From NCBI GenBank assembly GCA_002726335.1, contig PBSR01000012.1:1-5319 (forward strand): a stretch of DNA of 5,319 bases, in the 5' to 3' direction. The notes under the pieces are model-generated. The model was given only the letters and a program-made list of their open reading frames with translations, did not search any database and was not told where the DNA came from. Positions 1 to 5,319 of the stretch are shown here, piece after piece (position 1 is the stretch's first letter; each line of letters starts with the position of its first letter). Made by a program: the position numbers and the translations under genes. The stretch comes from Gemmatimonadaceae bacterium (GTDB taxonomy: Bacteria > Latescibacterota > UBA2968 > UBA8231).

Positions 1-196
1 CTTTCTGCTTCTCGCGAAGCTGGACCGCGTATTCCGACATGCGCCGTCGCATAGGGCGCATCCCGCCGGTCTGCCCGGGAGGCAGGTTGTGGCGTTCGAT
101 GGCGCACTTGGGAGTGAAACAGCGGTCGCCCTTCAAGAATAGCTTCATGCTTTCCCGGCGACAGAGTTTGCAATTTGGGCCGGTGTAACGTCCCAT
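1..196 (-). CDS. rpsD: 30S ribosomal protein S4, N-terminal part (runs off the window)
   Basis: S4 is a primary 16S rRNA-binding protein that nucleates assembly of the 30S body; in several bacteria it also represses its own operon. The first 65 codons are present, starting at ATG 196-194 and leaving the left edge in frame. The translation begins [15 protein letters not shown] and carries Cys9, Cys12, Cys26 and Cys31, the spacing of the zinc-binding (C+) form known from Thermus S4. The RHNLPPGQ and [16 protein letters not shown] segments that follow are typical of the S4 N-terminal domain just before the S4 RNA-binding fold. A strong Shine-Dalgarno sequence (206-212) supports the start. It is 39 nt downstream of rpsK, the usual place. 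The rest of the gene, and probably rpoA and rplQ, should lie beyond the edge. Confidence 0.96.
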   Translation of the reverse strand, partial: MGRYTGPNCKLCRRESMKLFLKGDRCFTPKCAIERHNLPPGQTGGMRPMRRRMSEYAVQLREKQK

Positions 197-205
197 GCTA
201 GTAGT

Positions 206-212
206 CCCTCCC
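206..212 (-). promoter_or_regulatory. Shine-Dalgarno sequence of rpsD
   Basis: The minus strand reads GGGAGGG nine bases before the rpsD ATG, a near-perfect match to the 16S 3' end. It lies in the 39-nt rpsK-rpsD gap, the longest gap in the window. Confidence 0.8.
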
Positions 213-235
213 GGCCGGCTGACGGCTGGCGCGGA

Positions 236-619
236 TCATATGCGTCTCCGCTTCGGCGGGCGCGGACCGTTGTGCGGCACCGGCGTGACATCGGAGATGC
301 CGGTCACCTGCATTCCGGCGGCCTGCAGCGCGCGAATCGCCGCGTCCCGACCACTGCCGGGCCCTTTGACGAATACGCGAATCTTTCGCATCCCCATGTC
401 CATCGCCTGGCGCGCAGCGTCCTCGGAGGTCATCTGGGCGGCGTAGGGCGTGCTCTTGCGCGATCCCTTGAACCCCACGCTGCCACCACTCGACCAGCAA
501 ACGGCGTTGCCCTGCGGATCGGTGATGGTAACGATGGTGTTGTTGAAGGTCGCCTGAATGTGCGCCTGTCCTTCTGGCACAATTCGGGCGTCGCGCCGTC
601 GCCTGCGTCTCTCTGCCAA
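236..619 (-). CDS. rpsK: 30S ribosomal protein S11
   Basis: S11 sits on the 30S platform, contacts 16S helices and helps shape the E-site and mRNA exit region. The 127-residue product matches the family's usual length. It has a basic N-terminus ([12 protein letters not shown]), [10 protein letters not shown] at 25-34, the [12 protein letters not shown] loop from about residue 51, [18 protein letters not shown] in the second half, and the [15 protein letters not shown]-terminus (114-127). The start codon is TTG (619-617): no ATG stands at the family's usual N-terminus, and a strong Shine-Dalgarno site lies five bases upstream. It follows rpsM by 23 nt and precedes rpsD by 39 nt. The plus-strand frames open across this gene are GC-rich shadows. 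Confidence 0.98.
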   Translation of the reverse strand: MAERRRRRRDARIVPEGQAHIQATFNNTIVTITDPQGNAVCWSSGGSVGFKGSRKSTPYAAQMTSEDAARQAMDMGMRKIRVFVKGPGSGRDAAIRALQAAGMQVTGISDVTPVPHNGPRPPKRRRI

Positions 620-624
620 ATCTG

Positions 625-630
625 TCCTCC
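625..630 (-). promoter_or_regulatory. Shine-Dalgarno sequence that fixes the TTG start of rpsK
   Basis: The minus strand reads GGAGGA five bases before the TTG codon at 619-617. It is among the strongest ribosome binding sites in the window and is the main support for a non-ATG start of S11. Confidence 0.85.
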
Positions 631-642
631 AGGGTCGCGGTT

Positions 643-1023
643 CTACCGCTTAATAATTCGTTTTCGGATGCCGATCGAACGGCGATGGCCGCGTCGGGTT
701 CTTGCGTTTGTGTGGGTCCGTTGCCCGCGAACCGGCAGGTTCAGGCGGTGCCGTATCCCGCGGTAGCAGCCGATCTCGCGCAGGCGGCCGATGTTCAGCG
801 CCACCTCGCGGCGAAGCTCACCCTCTACCTTGTGCTCGCGGTCGATCACTTCGCGGATTCGGCTCAACTCGTCCTCGGTCAGATCCCGCACCCGCACCGT
901 GCCATCGACATCGGCGGTGGTCAGAATCTTCTTGCTGGTCGTCTGGCCGATGCCGAAGATGCGCTGCAGCGCGATCATCACCGGTTTTTCCACCGGTACA
1001 TCAACTCCCGAGATACGTGCCAT
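643..1023 (-). CDS. rpsM: 30S ribosomal protein S13
   Basis: S13 lies in the 30S head, forms intersubunit bridges with the 50S and reaches the P-site tRNA through its basic tail. The 126-residue product has the canonical start [10 protein letters not shown], a helix-hairpin-helix-like segment around [12 protein letters not shown] (23-34), GCYRGIRHR at 85-93, the highly conserved [14 protein letters not shown] at 99-112, and a basic tail ending IRKRIIKR. The start is ATG, 12 nt after the rpmJ stop. A run of G overlapping that stop (TAGGGGG on the minus strand) may serve as a weak ribosome binding site. In E. coli rpsM heads a separate alpha operon with an S4-responsive leader; the short gap here leaves no room for such a leader. 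Confidence 0.98.
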   Translation of the reverse strand: MARISGVDVPVEKPVMIALQRIFGIGQTTSKKILTTADVDGTVRVRDLTEDELSRIREVIDREHKVEGELRREVALNIGRLREIGCYRGIRHRLNLPVRGQRTHTNARTRRGHRRSIGIRKRIIKR

Positions 1024-1035
1024 GCGGGATGCCCC

Positions 1036-1149
1036 CTAGCCTTGTCGCTGGCGGTGTCGGCGAACTTCGCAGATCACCATGACCACGCCGCGCCGGCGGA
1101 TGATCTTGCACTTGTCGCAACGTGGTCTTACCGAAGCGGATACCTTCAT
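1036..1149 (-). CDS. rpmJ: 50S ribosomal protein L36, zinc-binding form
   Basis: L36 is the smallest 50S protein; it binds 23S rRNA as a zinc ribbon. The product is 37 residues, the normal family length, beginning [15 protein letters not shown] and ending RRHRQRQG. Zinc ligands Cys11, Cys14, Cys27 and His32 are all present, so this is the C+ type. The frame stays open upstream to an ATG at 1254, but that extension overlaps infA and has no family resemblance, whereas the ATG at 1149-1147 gives the exact L36 N-terminus and has a good Shine-Dalgarno site. The gene lies between infA and rpsM, its standard place, with gaps of 19 and 12 nt. Confidence 0.97.
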   Translation of the reverse strand: MKVSASVRPRCDKCKIIRRRGVVMVICEVRRHRQRQG

Positions 1150-1155
1150 AATCGA

Positions 1156-1161
1156 TTCCTC
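1156..1161 (-). promoter_or_regulatory. Shine-Dalgarno sequence that fixes the rpmJ start
   Basis: The minus strand reads GAGGAA six bases before the L36 ATG. It supports the short 37-residue product over the longer in-frame opening from 1254. Confidence 0.75.
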
Positions 1162-1168
1162 ATAATCG

Positions 1169-1399
1169 TTAGCCGCCGACCGGCAGACGCCACGTGATGC
1201 GCCCTCGAGTGAGATCGTAGGGCGAGAGTTCGACTCGCACCCGATCGCCGACACCGATGCGGATGTAGTTCAGCCGCAGCTTTCCGGAAAGATGCGCGAG
1301 CACCGTCATGCCGTTATCCAACTCGACGTTGAACACGGTGTTCGGTTTGGACTCGCGAACCACTCCTTCGACTTCAATTACATCCTTCTTCTGTGCCAC
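1169..1399 (-). CDS. infA: Translation initiation factor IF-1
   Basis: IF1 binds the 30S A site during initiation, works with IF2 and IF3, and blocks early elongator-tRNA entry. The 76-residue product is a single S1-like OB fold, slightly longer than the common 72. Visible signatures are EVEGVV (9-14), [12 protein letters not shown] (19-30), AHLSGKLR (35-42), NYIRI (44-48) and PYDLTRGRI (60-68), matching the bacterial family nearly throughout. The C-terminus has a few extra residues (WRLPVGG). The start is GTG (1399-1397), giving the usual MA-K-K-like beginning; the preceding purine-rich stretch (GGTGAGAGAG on the minus strand) is a weak ribosome binding site. It lies 26 nt after map and 19 nt before rpmJ. 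Confidence 0.98.
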   Translation of the reverse strand: MAQKKDVIEVEGVVRESKPNTVFNVELDNGMTVLAHLSGKLRLNYIRIGVGDRVRVELSPYDLTRGRITWRLPVGG

Positions 1400-1425
1400 A
1401 GCTTCTACTCTCTCACCGACAATTA

Positions 1426-2199
1426 TCAGGCGAGCGTCAATATTTTCGGCCCGGCCTCGGTGACCGCAACCGTATGTTCATAGTGGGCCGACAGACTTCC
1501 GTCCGCCGTCCGAATCGCCCATCCGTCCGGGTCGGCCCGGGTATGGATCGTACCGACGTTCACCATAGGCTCGATGGCGACCGTCAGCCCAACTTCCACG
1601 ATCGGACCGGAATCCGCCGAGCCGAAATTTGCCACCTTCGGAGCTTCGTGCAAATTCCGACCGACTCCGTGGCCCACGAATTCCCGAACAACCGCATAGC
1701 CGTTTGCTTCGGCATGCTGCTGAATGGCGTGGCCCACTCGTCCCAGCGGCTTTCCTACTTCCAGCGCGGCTATCCCTTTATCGAGCGCCTCACTGGTGGT
1801 TTGTAGCAGAGCGGACGCTTCCGATCCGCACTGCCCCACCCGATACGTTCGCGCAGAGTCTCCGTGCCAGCCACCTAGGATAGCGCCACAGTCAACCCCA
1901 AGGATATCCCCTTCTTGCAAGATCTGGCCACCCGGTATTCCGTGGACAATCACATCGTTCATCGACGAGCAAATGCTGGCCGGAAACGGCGAGTTCGGAT
2001 CATGCGCATTCGGGTAGCCCTTGAACGACGGCGTCGCTCCGTGCCCGCGAATGATCTCTTCGGCGAATCGATCAAGATCGGCCAGCCGCACCCCGGGTTT
2101 CACCATCGCCTCGAGCCCATCCAGGACCTCGGCGACGATTCGCCCCGCCGCTCGCATGCGTTCGATCTCGGCGCTCGATTTCAGTCGAATTCCACTCAT
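1426..2199 (-). CDS. map: Type I methionine aminopeptidase
   Basis: This cytosolic metallopeptidase removes the initiator methionine from nascent proteins with small second residues. The 257-residue product has the pita-bread fold motifs: N-terminal [25 protein letters not shown] with His86, metal ligands Asp103 (GVDCGA), Asp114 (WHGDSARTY), His177 ([14 protein letters not shown], with His184), Glu210 (AIEPM) and Glu241 (HYEHTV). All five metal ligands and both active-site histidines are present, so it should be active. The N-terminal zinc-finger/SH3-binding extension of some MetAPs is absent. Between GY (61-62) and FPASIC (72-77) it has about seven more residues than the common GYxGFPASIC form. 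Its ATG overlaps the adk stop as ATGA, suggesting translational coupling. Confidence 0.98.
   Translation of the reverse strand: MSGIRLKSSAEIERMRAAGRIVAEVLDGLEAMVKPGVRLADLDRFAEEIIRGHGATPSFKGYPNAHDPNSPFPASICSSMNDVIVHGIPGGQILQEGDILGVDCGAILGGWHGDSARTYRVGQCGSEASALLQTTSEALDKGIAALEVGKPLGRVGHAIQQHAEANGYAVVREFVGHGVGRNLHEAPKVANFGSADSGPIVEVGLTVAIEPMVNVGTIHTRADPDGWAIRTADGSLSAHYEHTVAVTEAGPKILTLA
2196..2199 (-). other. ATGA stop/start overlap of adk and map
   Basis: The minus strand reads ATGA: the TGA ends adk and the ATG begins map. A GGGTGG stretch at 2207-2212, seven bases upstream, could help re-initiation. This arrangement typically couples translation of the two genes. Confidence 0.85.
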
Positions 2200-2774
2200 C
2201 GTACCGCCACCCGGACCTTGTCCAGGATCTCATCATGGACCGCGTCCACGGCCTCATTACCGTCGATTTCCACCACGACATCACGGTCTCGATAGAAATC
2301 GACCAGCGGGCGGGTTAACTCATCGTAGACATCGATGCGATGCCGCACGACTTCCTCGGAGTCGTCCGCTCGACCTCGTAACGACAACCGCCTCATGATC
2401 TCCGCTCTGTCAATGTCTATGTGAACTACCGCGTCGAGCTTCTGGCCTAGTTCGCCCAAGCTCTCTTCGAGGCGGACGGCCTGCCCGAGCGTTCGCGGGA
2501 ATCCGTCCAGCAGGATTCCCCGGCCGCAACCGATCAGATCTTCGATCTGTTCAATCATGACCCGGCACACCGTCTCGTCCGGCACCAGCTCGCCTCTCTC
2601 GAAGAACTCAGCCGCGGCAAGCCCGGCTTCAGTCCCATCGGAAGAGGCCTTGCGAAAGGCGTCTCCGGATGACTCGTGGGCGATGTCAAGCTCTTCGGAG
2701 AGTCGGACCGCCTGGGTACCTTTTCCCGATCCCGGTGCACCAAGCATGATCATGAGCAGTAATTGATCTGGCAT
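2196..2774 (-). CDS. adk: Adenylate kinase, short-LID type
   Basis: Adenylate kinase catalyses ATP + AMP to 2 ADP in the cytosol and keeps the adenylate pool balanced. The 192-residue product has the P-loop GAPGSGKGT at 12-20, an AMP-binding segment ESSGDAFR at 34-41, GELVPDETV at 61-69, LLDGFPRTLGQA at 88-99, and a LID region RRLSLRGRADDSEE (128-141) followed by RHR and YDELTRPLVDFY. The usual 27-residue LID insert with or without zinc cysteines is missing, so this is the short form as in mycobacteria. The common STGDxLR motif is here SSGDAFR, a conservative change at the base-contact threonine. Start Met1 is preferred over Met8 and Met10 because the first beta strand (LLLMIML) needs it; its ribosome binding site (GAAGAA-like) is weak. 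It lies 16 nt after secY. Confidence 0.97.
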   Translation of the reverse strand: MPDQLLLMIMLGAPGSGKGTQAVRLSEELDIAHESSGDAFRKASSDGTEAGLAAAEFFERGELVPDETVCRVMIEQIEDLIGCGRGILLDGFPRTLGQAVRLEESLGELGQKLDAVVHIDIDRAEIMRRLSLRGRADDSEEVVRHRIDVYDELTRPLVDFYRDRDVVVEIDGNEAVDAVHDEILDKVRVAVR

Positions 2775-2790
2775 TTTGGGTTCTTCATTC

Positions 2791-4074
2791 TCATTTCAGG
2801 AATGACTCGTAGTCCCGCATCATTAGTTGTGACTCAAGCTGCTTCATTGTGTCGAGGACGACCCCAACTACGATCAGCAGCCCGGTACTACTCAACGCCA
2901 CCGTTGTCACCCCGGTAAAGGCTCCCACAAAAAACGGCATGATTGCGATCGTCGCAAGAAATACCCCACCTGCCAGCGTGAGTCGATTCAAGATGCGTCC
3001 CAGGTAGCCGGCCGTCGGTCGCCCGGGTCTGATGCCAGGAATGAAACCTCCATTCTTCTGCAACGTCTCCGGCAGATTCTGTTGATTGAAAACCACGATC
3101 GTATAGAAGTAAGTAAACGCAATCACCAGCAGGAACGTGAACATCCAGTACATGAAGTTGGCCGGGCTGAACCAGCTCGCCATCGTGCCTGAGATACTCG
3201 ACAGCCAGCCGATCTCAGACGTCTGCAAGTAACTGGCGATCGTGCCGGGAAGCAGCATTACCGAGAAGGCAAAGATCAGAGGAATCATTCCAGCGGAGTT
3301 GATCTTCATCGGTATGTGCGTCGACTGACCGCCATAGAGTCGGTTGCCGCGCACGCGCTTGGCGTACTGGACCGGGATGCGCCGCTGGCCTTCCTGGATG
3401 AACACGATCGCCGCAACCATCACCAGTCCGATACCGGCGAAAATGGCCAGTCCGGTAAGGCTGTCGCCGCCGAATAGTGACTGCCCCAGTGCTTGCGGCG
3501 CACCCGCGATAATGCCGCCCAGGATGATGATTGAGATGCCGTTGCCGATGCCGCGCTCGGTGATGCGCTCGCCCAGCCACAGCAGGAACATCGTCCCACC
3601 GGCCAGCACCACCAGCATGGAGAGTACGCTCAGCGGGCCCATGTTCGGGTCGATTGGCGAGGGCGAAGCCTGCCGCAGAATGGTGATCTGGCCGACGCCC
3701 TGCAGCATCGCCAGCGGCACTGCCGCCATGCGCGTGTACTGGGCCACGCGCTGGCGCCCCGCCTCGCCGCCATTGCGCGCCATATCGCGCAGCGGGGGAA
3801 TCATTGGCTGCAGGATGTTCATGATGATCGACGCCGTGATGTACGGGTAAATCCCCAGCGCCACGATCGAAAAATTCTCCAGCGCGCCACCCGACATCAG
3901 GTTCATGAAGCCGAGCAGTTGATTGCCCTCGAATTGCTGCCGCAGCGCCTCCAGGTTGATCCCGGGCATCGGAATGTGCGCGACCACCCGAAACACCAGC
4001 AGCATGCTGATCGTGAATACGATCTTCGCCCGCAGGTCGGGCAGTTTGAGTGCGGTGACGGTCGCCTGAATCAT
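2791..4074 (-). CDS. secY: Protein translocase subunit SecY
   Basis: SecY is the channel of the SecYEG translocon in the inner membrane; it exports or inserts proteins with SecA or the ribosome. The 427-residue product is of normal length, with about ten hydrophobic segments. Visible landmarks are the amphipathic N-terminus (KLPDLRAKI), TM1 about 18-37 ending in IPMPGI, the plug region about 58-67 (NLMSGGALEN), TM2 with ALGIYPYITASI (72-83), the cytosolic GERITERGIGNGIS (168-181), QEGQRRIPVQYAKR (227-240) with THIPMKINSAGMIPLIFA after it, LNRLTLAGG, and the C-terminal MKQLESQLMMRDYESFLK. The start at ATG 4074 gives the family N-terminus, but no clear Shine-Dalgarno sequence lies in the 21-nt gap after rplO. 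GC content falls from about 63% in the 5' part to about 52% in the 3' part. Confidence 0.99.
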   Translation of the reverse strand: MIQATVTALKLPDLRAKIVFTISMLLVFRVVAHIPMPGINLEALRQQFEGNQLLGFMNLMSGGALENFSIVALGIYPYITASIIMNILQPMIPPLRDMARNGGEAGRQRVAQYTRMAAVPLAMLQGVGQITILRQASPSPIDPNMGPLSVLSMLVVLAGGTMFLLWLGERITERGIGNGISIIILGGIIAGAPQALGQSLFGGDSLTGLAIFAGIGLVMVAAIVFIQEGQRRIPVQYAKRVRGNRLYGGQSTHIPMKINSAGMIPLIFAFSVMLLPGTIASYLQTSEIGWLSSISGTMASWFSPANFMYWMFTFLLVIAFTYFYTIVVFNQQNLPETLQKNGGFIPGIRPGRPTAGYLGRILNRLTLAGGVFLATIAIMPFFVGAFTGVTTVALSSTGLLIVVGVVLDTMKQLESQLMMRDYESFLK

Positions 4075-4095
4075 CTGGTAATCCGGGGGTTGCGG

Positions 4096-4608
4096 CTAGG
4101 CGTCGTCGGAAGCGTCCCCGCCCCCAACCTCTGACTCGGGTCGATTCTCAATCTTCTCGGCTTTCCCGCCGGCCGCCTCGATCTTGGCGATCGCGGCCGC
4201 CGAAAAGTGCGTGGCGCGGACGGTAAGTTTCTGGTTCAGCTCGCCGCGCGCCAGGATCTTGATCGGCCCTTTTCGCGCCAGTCCCCGCTGGACCAGATGG
4301 GCCGGCTCGACTACGTCTCCGGCGTCGAAGACGTTCAGCGCTTCCACGTTCACCGGCTCAAACCGCACGGTGCTGCGCGGGTTGTTGAACCCCGGCAGAC
4401 GCGGGAACCGCATCAGAATTGGCGTCTGACCGCCCTCGAACCGGGCCTTCCGGCGCGCGCCGGCGCGCGAACCGGCGCCCTTCTGGCCGCGACCACTGGT
4501 CTTGCCGGAACCGGAGCCATTGCCCCGGCCCACCCGACGGCGGGCCTTCTTCTTGCCACCCATCCGGGTAATGTCGTGAATCTTGAGGTTAGGAACCGTA
4601 TCGGCCAT
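4096..4608 (-). CDS. rplO: 50S ribosomal protein L15
   Basis: L15 is a late-assembly 50S protein with a long, glycine- and arginine-rich extension that threads into 23S rRNA. The product has LKIHDI at 8-13, GRGNGSGSGKTSGRGQKG at 27-44, FEGGQTPILMRFPRLPGF at 57-74, then the globular domain ending SAAAIAKIEAAGGKAEKI. At 170 residues it is longer than the usual 145-150: seven extra residues (MADTVPN) precede the normal start, and an acidic tail of about 17 residues (ending GGGDASDDA) follows. No later Met near residue 8 offers a shorter start, so the N-terminal extension seems real. It starts 3 nt after the rpmD stop, so its translation is probably coupled to rpmD. Confidence 0.98.
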   Translation of the reverse strand: MADTVPNLKIHDITRMGGKKKARRRVGRGNGSGSGKTSGRGQKGAGSRAGARRKARFEGGQTPILMRFPRLPGFNNPRSTVRFEPVNVEALNVFDAGDVVEPAHLVQRGLARKGPIKILARGELNQKLTVRATHFSAAAIAKIEAAGGKAEKIENRPESEVGGGDASDDA

Positions 4609-4611
4609 GGT

Positions 4612-4797
4612 TTAGTCCGTAGAATCGGCCGAGGAGACCTCGACCAGGTGGCGTACCGAGGTCACCATGCCCCGAATCGCTTCGTTATCCGGCTTCTCGA
4701 CCGTCTGCCCCAGCCGCGTCAACCCCAGCGCCCGTACGGTGTCTTTCTGGCGCTGCCGGTTGCCGATGACGCTTTTTACTAGCGTGATCCTAAGCAC
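4612..4797 (-). CDS. rpmD: 50S ribosomal protein L30
   Basis: L30 is a small 50S protein bound to 23S rRNA; not all bacteria have it. The 61-residue product fits the family length and shows [12 protein letters not shown] (2-13), [14 protein letters not shown] (20-33) and [16 protein letters not shown]. The start is GTG at 4797-4795, which overlaps the end of rpsE by 8 nt; the frame offers no ATG at the right place, and this start gives the expected N-terminal beta strand. Ribosome binding may depend on termination of rpsE, since only a weak GGAT precedes the GTG. A short acidic tail (SSADSTD) ends it, 3 nt before rplO. Confidence 0.96.
   Translation of the reverse strand: MLRITLVKSVIGNRQRQKDTVRALGLTRLGQTVEKPDNEAIRGMVTSVRHLVEVSSADSTD
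4790..4797 (-). other. 8-nt overlap of rpsE and rpmD
   Basis: The minus strand reads GTGCTTAG: GTG starts L30 and the TAG in another frame ends S5. The overlap implies translational coupling between two proteins needed in equal amounts. Confidence 0.8.
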
Positions 4798-5305
4798 GGC
4801 GGGTATCCAGTTCGGGGTCGTCCGGCGCCGGCGTCCGCAATTTGGTGCCCGGCGGCACTCGCAGCGCCCCCAACGCCACCAGCGTGGCCTTGGCGACGTT
4901 TAGCGGGTTGGCGGACCCAAACGACTTTGTGAGTACATTCTGAATGCCGGCGGCTTCAACCACCGCCCGAACCGCGCCACCGGCGATCACCCCGGTACCC
5001 GGTCCGGCCGGGCGCAGGATCACCTTCGATGCGCCGAAGTGCCCTTCGACGTAGTGCGGGATTGTGCCGTCCTGTCGCACCGGGTAGTCGACCATCGCCC
5101 GGCGAGCGCGTTCGTTGCCTTTGCGGATGGCCTCCGGCACTTCGCGCGCCTTGCCCAGGCCCAGCCCGACCTTCGTCTGCCGGTCACCGACCACAACCAC
5201 AGCGTTGAACCCGAATGTCCGGCCGCCTTTGACAACCTTGGCAACCCGATTGATTCGGACTATCCGCTCTTCGTAGCGTTGTTTTTCACCATCGTCGCGT
5301 GACAT
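4790..5305 (-). CDS. rpsE: 30S ribosomal protein S5
   Basis: S5 sits at the 30S mRNA entry channel and affects decoding accuracy and mRNA unwinding. The 171-residue product has the N-terminal dsRBD-like domain from about 11 to 75, with [21 protein letters not shown] (the loop around KGGR is where spectinomycin-resistance changes map in E. coli), [13 protein letters not shown] at 51-63, and the C-terminal domain with [23 protein letters not shown] at 99-110 and [27 protein letters not shown]. The KGGR residues are unchanged. The start is ATG at 5305, preceded by TAAGGA. It overlaps rpmD by 8 nt and follows a probable rplR end. Confidence 0.98.
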   Translation of the reverse strand: MSRDDGEKQRYEERIVRINRVAKVVKGGRTFGFNAVVVVGDRQTKVGLGLGKAREVPEAIRKGNERARRAMVDYPVRQDGTIPHYVEGHFGASKVILRPAGPGTGVIAGGAVRAVVEAAGIQNVLTKSFGSANPLNVAKATLVALGALRVPPGTKLRTPAPDDPELDTRRA

Positions 5306-5310
5306 TTAGA

Positions 5311-5316
5311 TCCTTA
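5311..5316 (-). promoter_or_regulatory. Shine-Dalgarno sequence of rpsE
   Basis: The minus strand reads TAAGGA five bases before the rpsE ATG. It overlaps the TAA that probably ends rplR, so rpsE initiation is likely coupled to rplR termination. Confidence 0.65.
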
Positions 5317-5319
5317 GAA
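5314..5319 (-). CDS. rplR: Probable last codons of 50S ribosomal protein L18 (partial)
   Basis: Only TTC TAA (Phe, stop) is inside the window, 8 nt before the rpsE start. L18 commonly ends in Phe, and rplR precedes rpsE in nearly all bacterial spc operons, so this is inferred from position plus two codons. The sequence itself cannot prove it. Confidence 0.45.
   Translation of the reverse strand, partial: F

Noticed and set aside
197..235. Repeated CAGCCG and a GCCGGC palindrome in the rpsK-rpsD gap, considered as an S4 operator or terminator
   Set aside because: The repeats are short and direct, the palindrome is six bases in GC-rich DNA, no U-run follows, and rpsD clearly continues the operon.
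272..766. A 164-codon open frame on the plus strand across rpsK and rpsM
   Set aside because: It lies opposite two well-conserved genes and its translation has no recognisable motif.
1036..1254. A 72-residue version of rpmJ starting at 1254
   Set aside because: The extra N-terminal part overlaps infA and is unlike L36; the inner ATG at 1149 has a Shine-Dalgarno site and gives the exact family length.
4075..4095. Gap before secY considered as a possible promoter or leader
   Set aside because: Twenty-one bases are too few for a promoter with leader and show no -10-like sequence; it is an ordinary operon gap with a poor ribosome binding site.
4455..4480. GC-only stretch with alternating CGGCGCGC repeats
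   Set aside because: It encodes the Arg/Ala/Gly-rich RNA-binding segment of L15 (around GSRAGARRKAR); the repetition follows from codon choice.
4207..4782. A 191-codon open frame on the plus strand across rplO and rpmD
   Set aside because: It is antisense to two certain ribosomal genes, is rich in Arg, Pro and Gly as expected of GC-rich shadows, and resembles no family.

Overview
The window is one uninterrupted stretch of a bacterial ribosomal-protein locus, the junction of the spc and alpha operons, read entirely from the minus strand. In transcription order (right to left) it holds the last two codons of a probable rplR, then rpsE, rpmD, rplO, secY, adk, map, infA, rpmJ, rpsM, rpsK and the first third of rpsD, which runs off the left edge. 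Every gene except rplR is recognised from conserved family motifs in its translation. No mobile element, RNA gene, CRISPR array, long repeat or convincing terminator is visible. No stretch longer than 39 bases lacks a gene.

Layout: 5319-4096 encodes S5, L30 and L15; 4074-1426 encodes the SecY translocon channel, adenylate kinase and methionine aminopeptidase; 1399-1 encodes IF1, L36, S13, S11 and S4. Gaps are 3 to 39 nt. Two pairs overlap (rpsE/rpmD by 8 nt, adk/map by 4 nt as ATGA), so a single polycistronic mRNA with translational coupling is the simplest reading. I see no internal promoter. The genes share one theme: making ribosomes, starting translation (IF1), removing the initiator methionine (MetAP), inserting membrane proteins (SecY) and balancing adenine nucleotides (Adk).

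Organism: a GC-rich bacterium (roughly 60% GC by hand counts). The secY-adk-map-infA-rpmJ-rpsM-rpsK-rpsD order is the one known from Firmicutes, Actinobacteria, Chloroflexi and relatives, not the split arrangement of E. coli. Adk is the short-LID form with an SSGDxFR motif in place of the usual STGDxLR, and S11 has GPGSGR. From memory these, with the general look of S5 and SecY, fit Chloroflexota best, but that placement is tentative (about 0.5).

Nothing here looks like an undescribed system. The points most worth a second look are a fall in GC content that begins inside secY and lasts through map, a small insertion in MetAP, tail extensions on L15, and the use of TTG and GTG starts in three genes.
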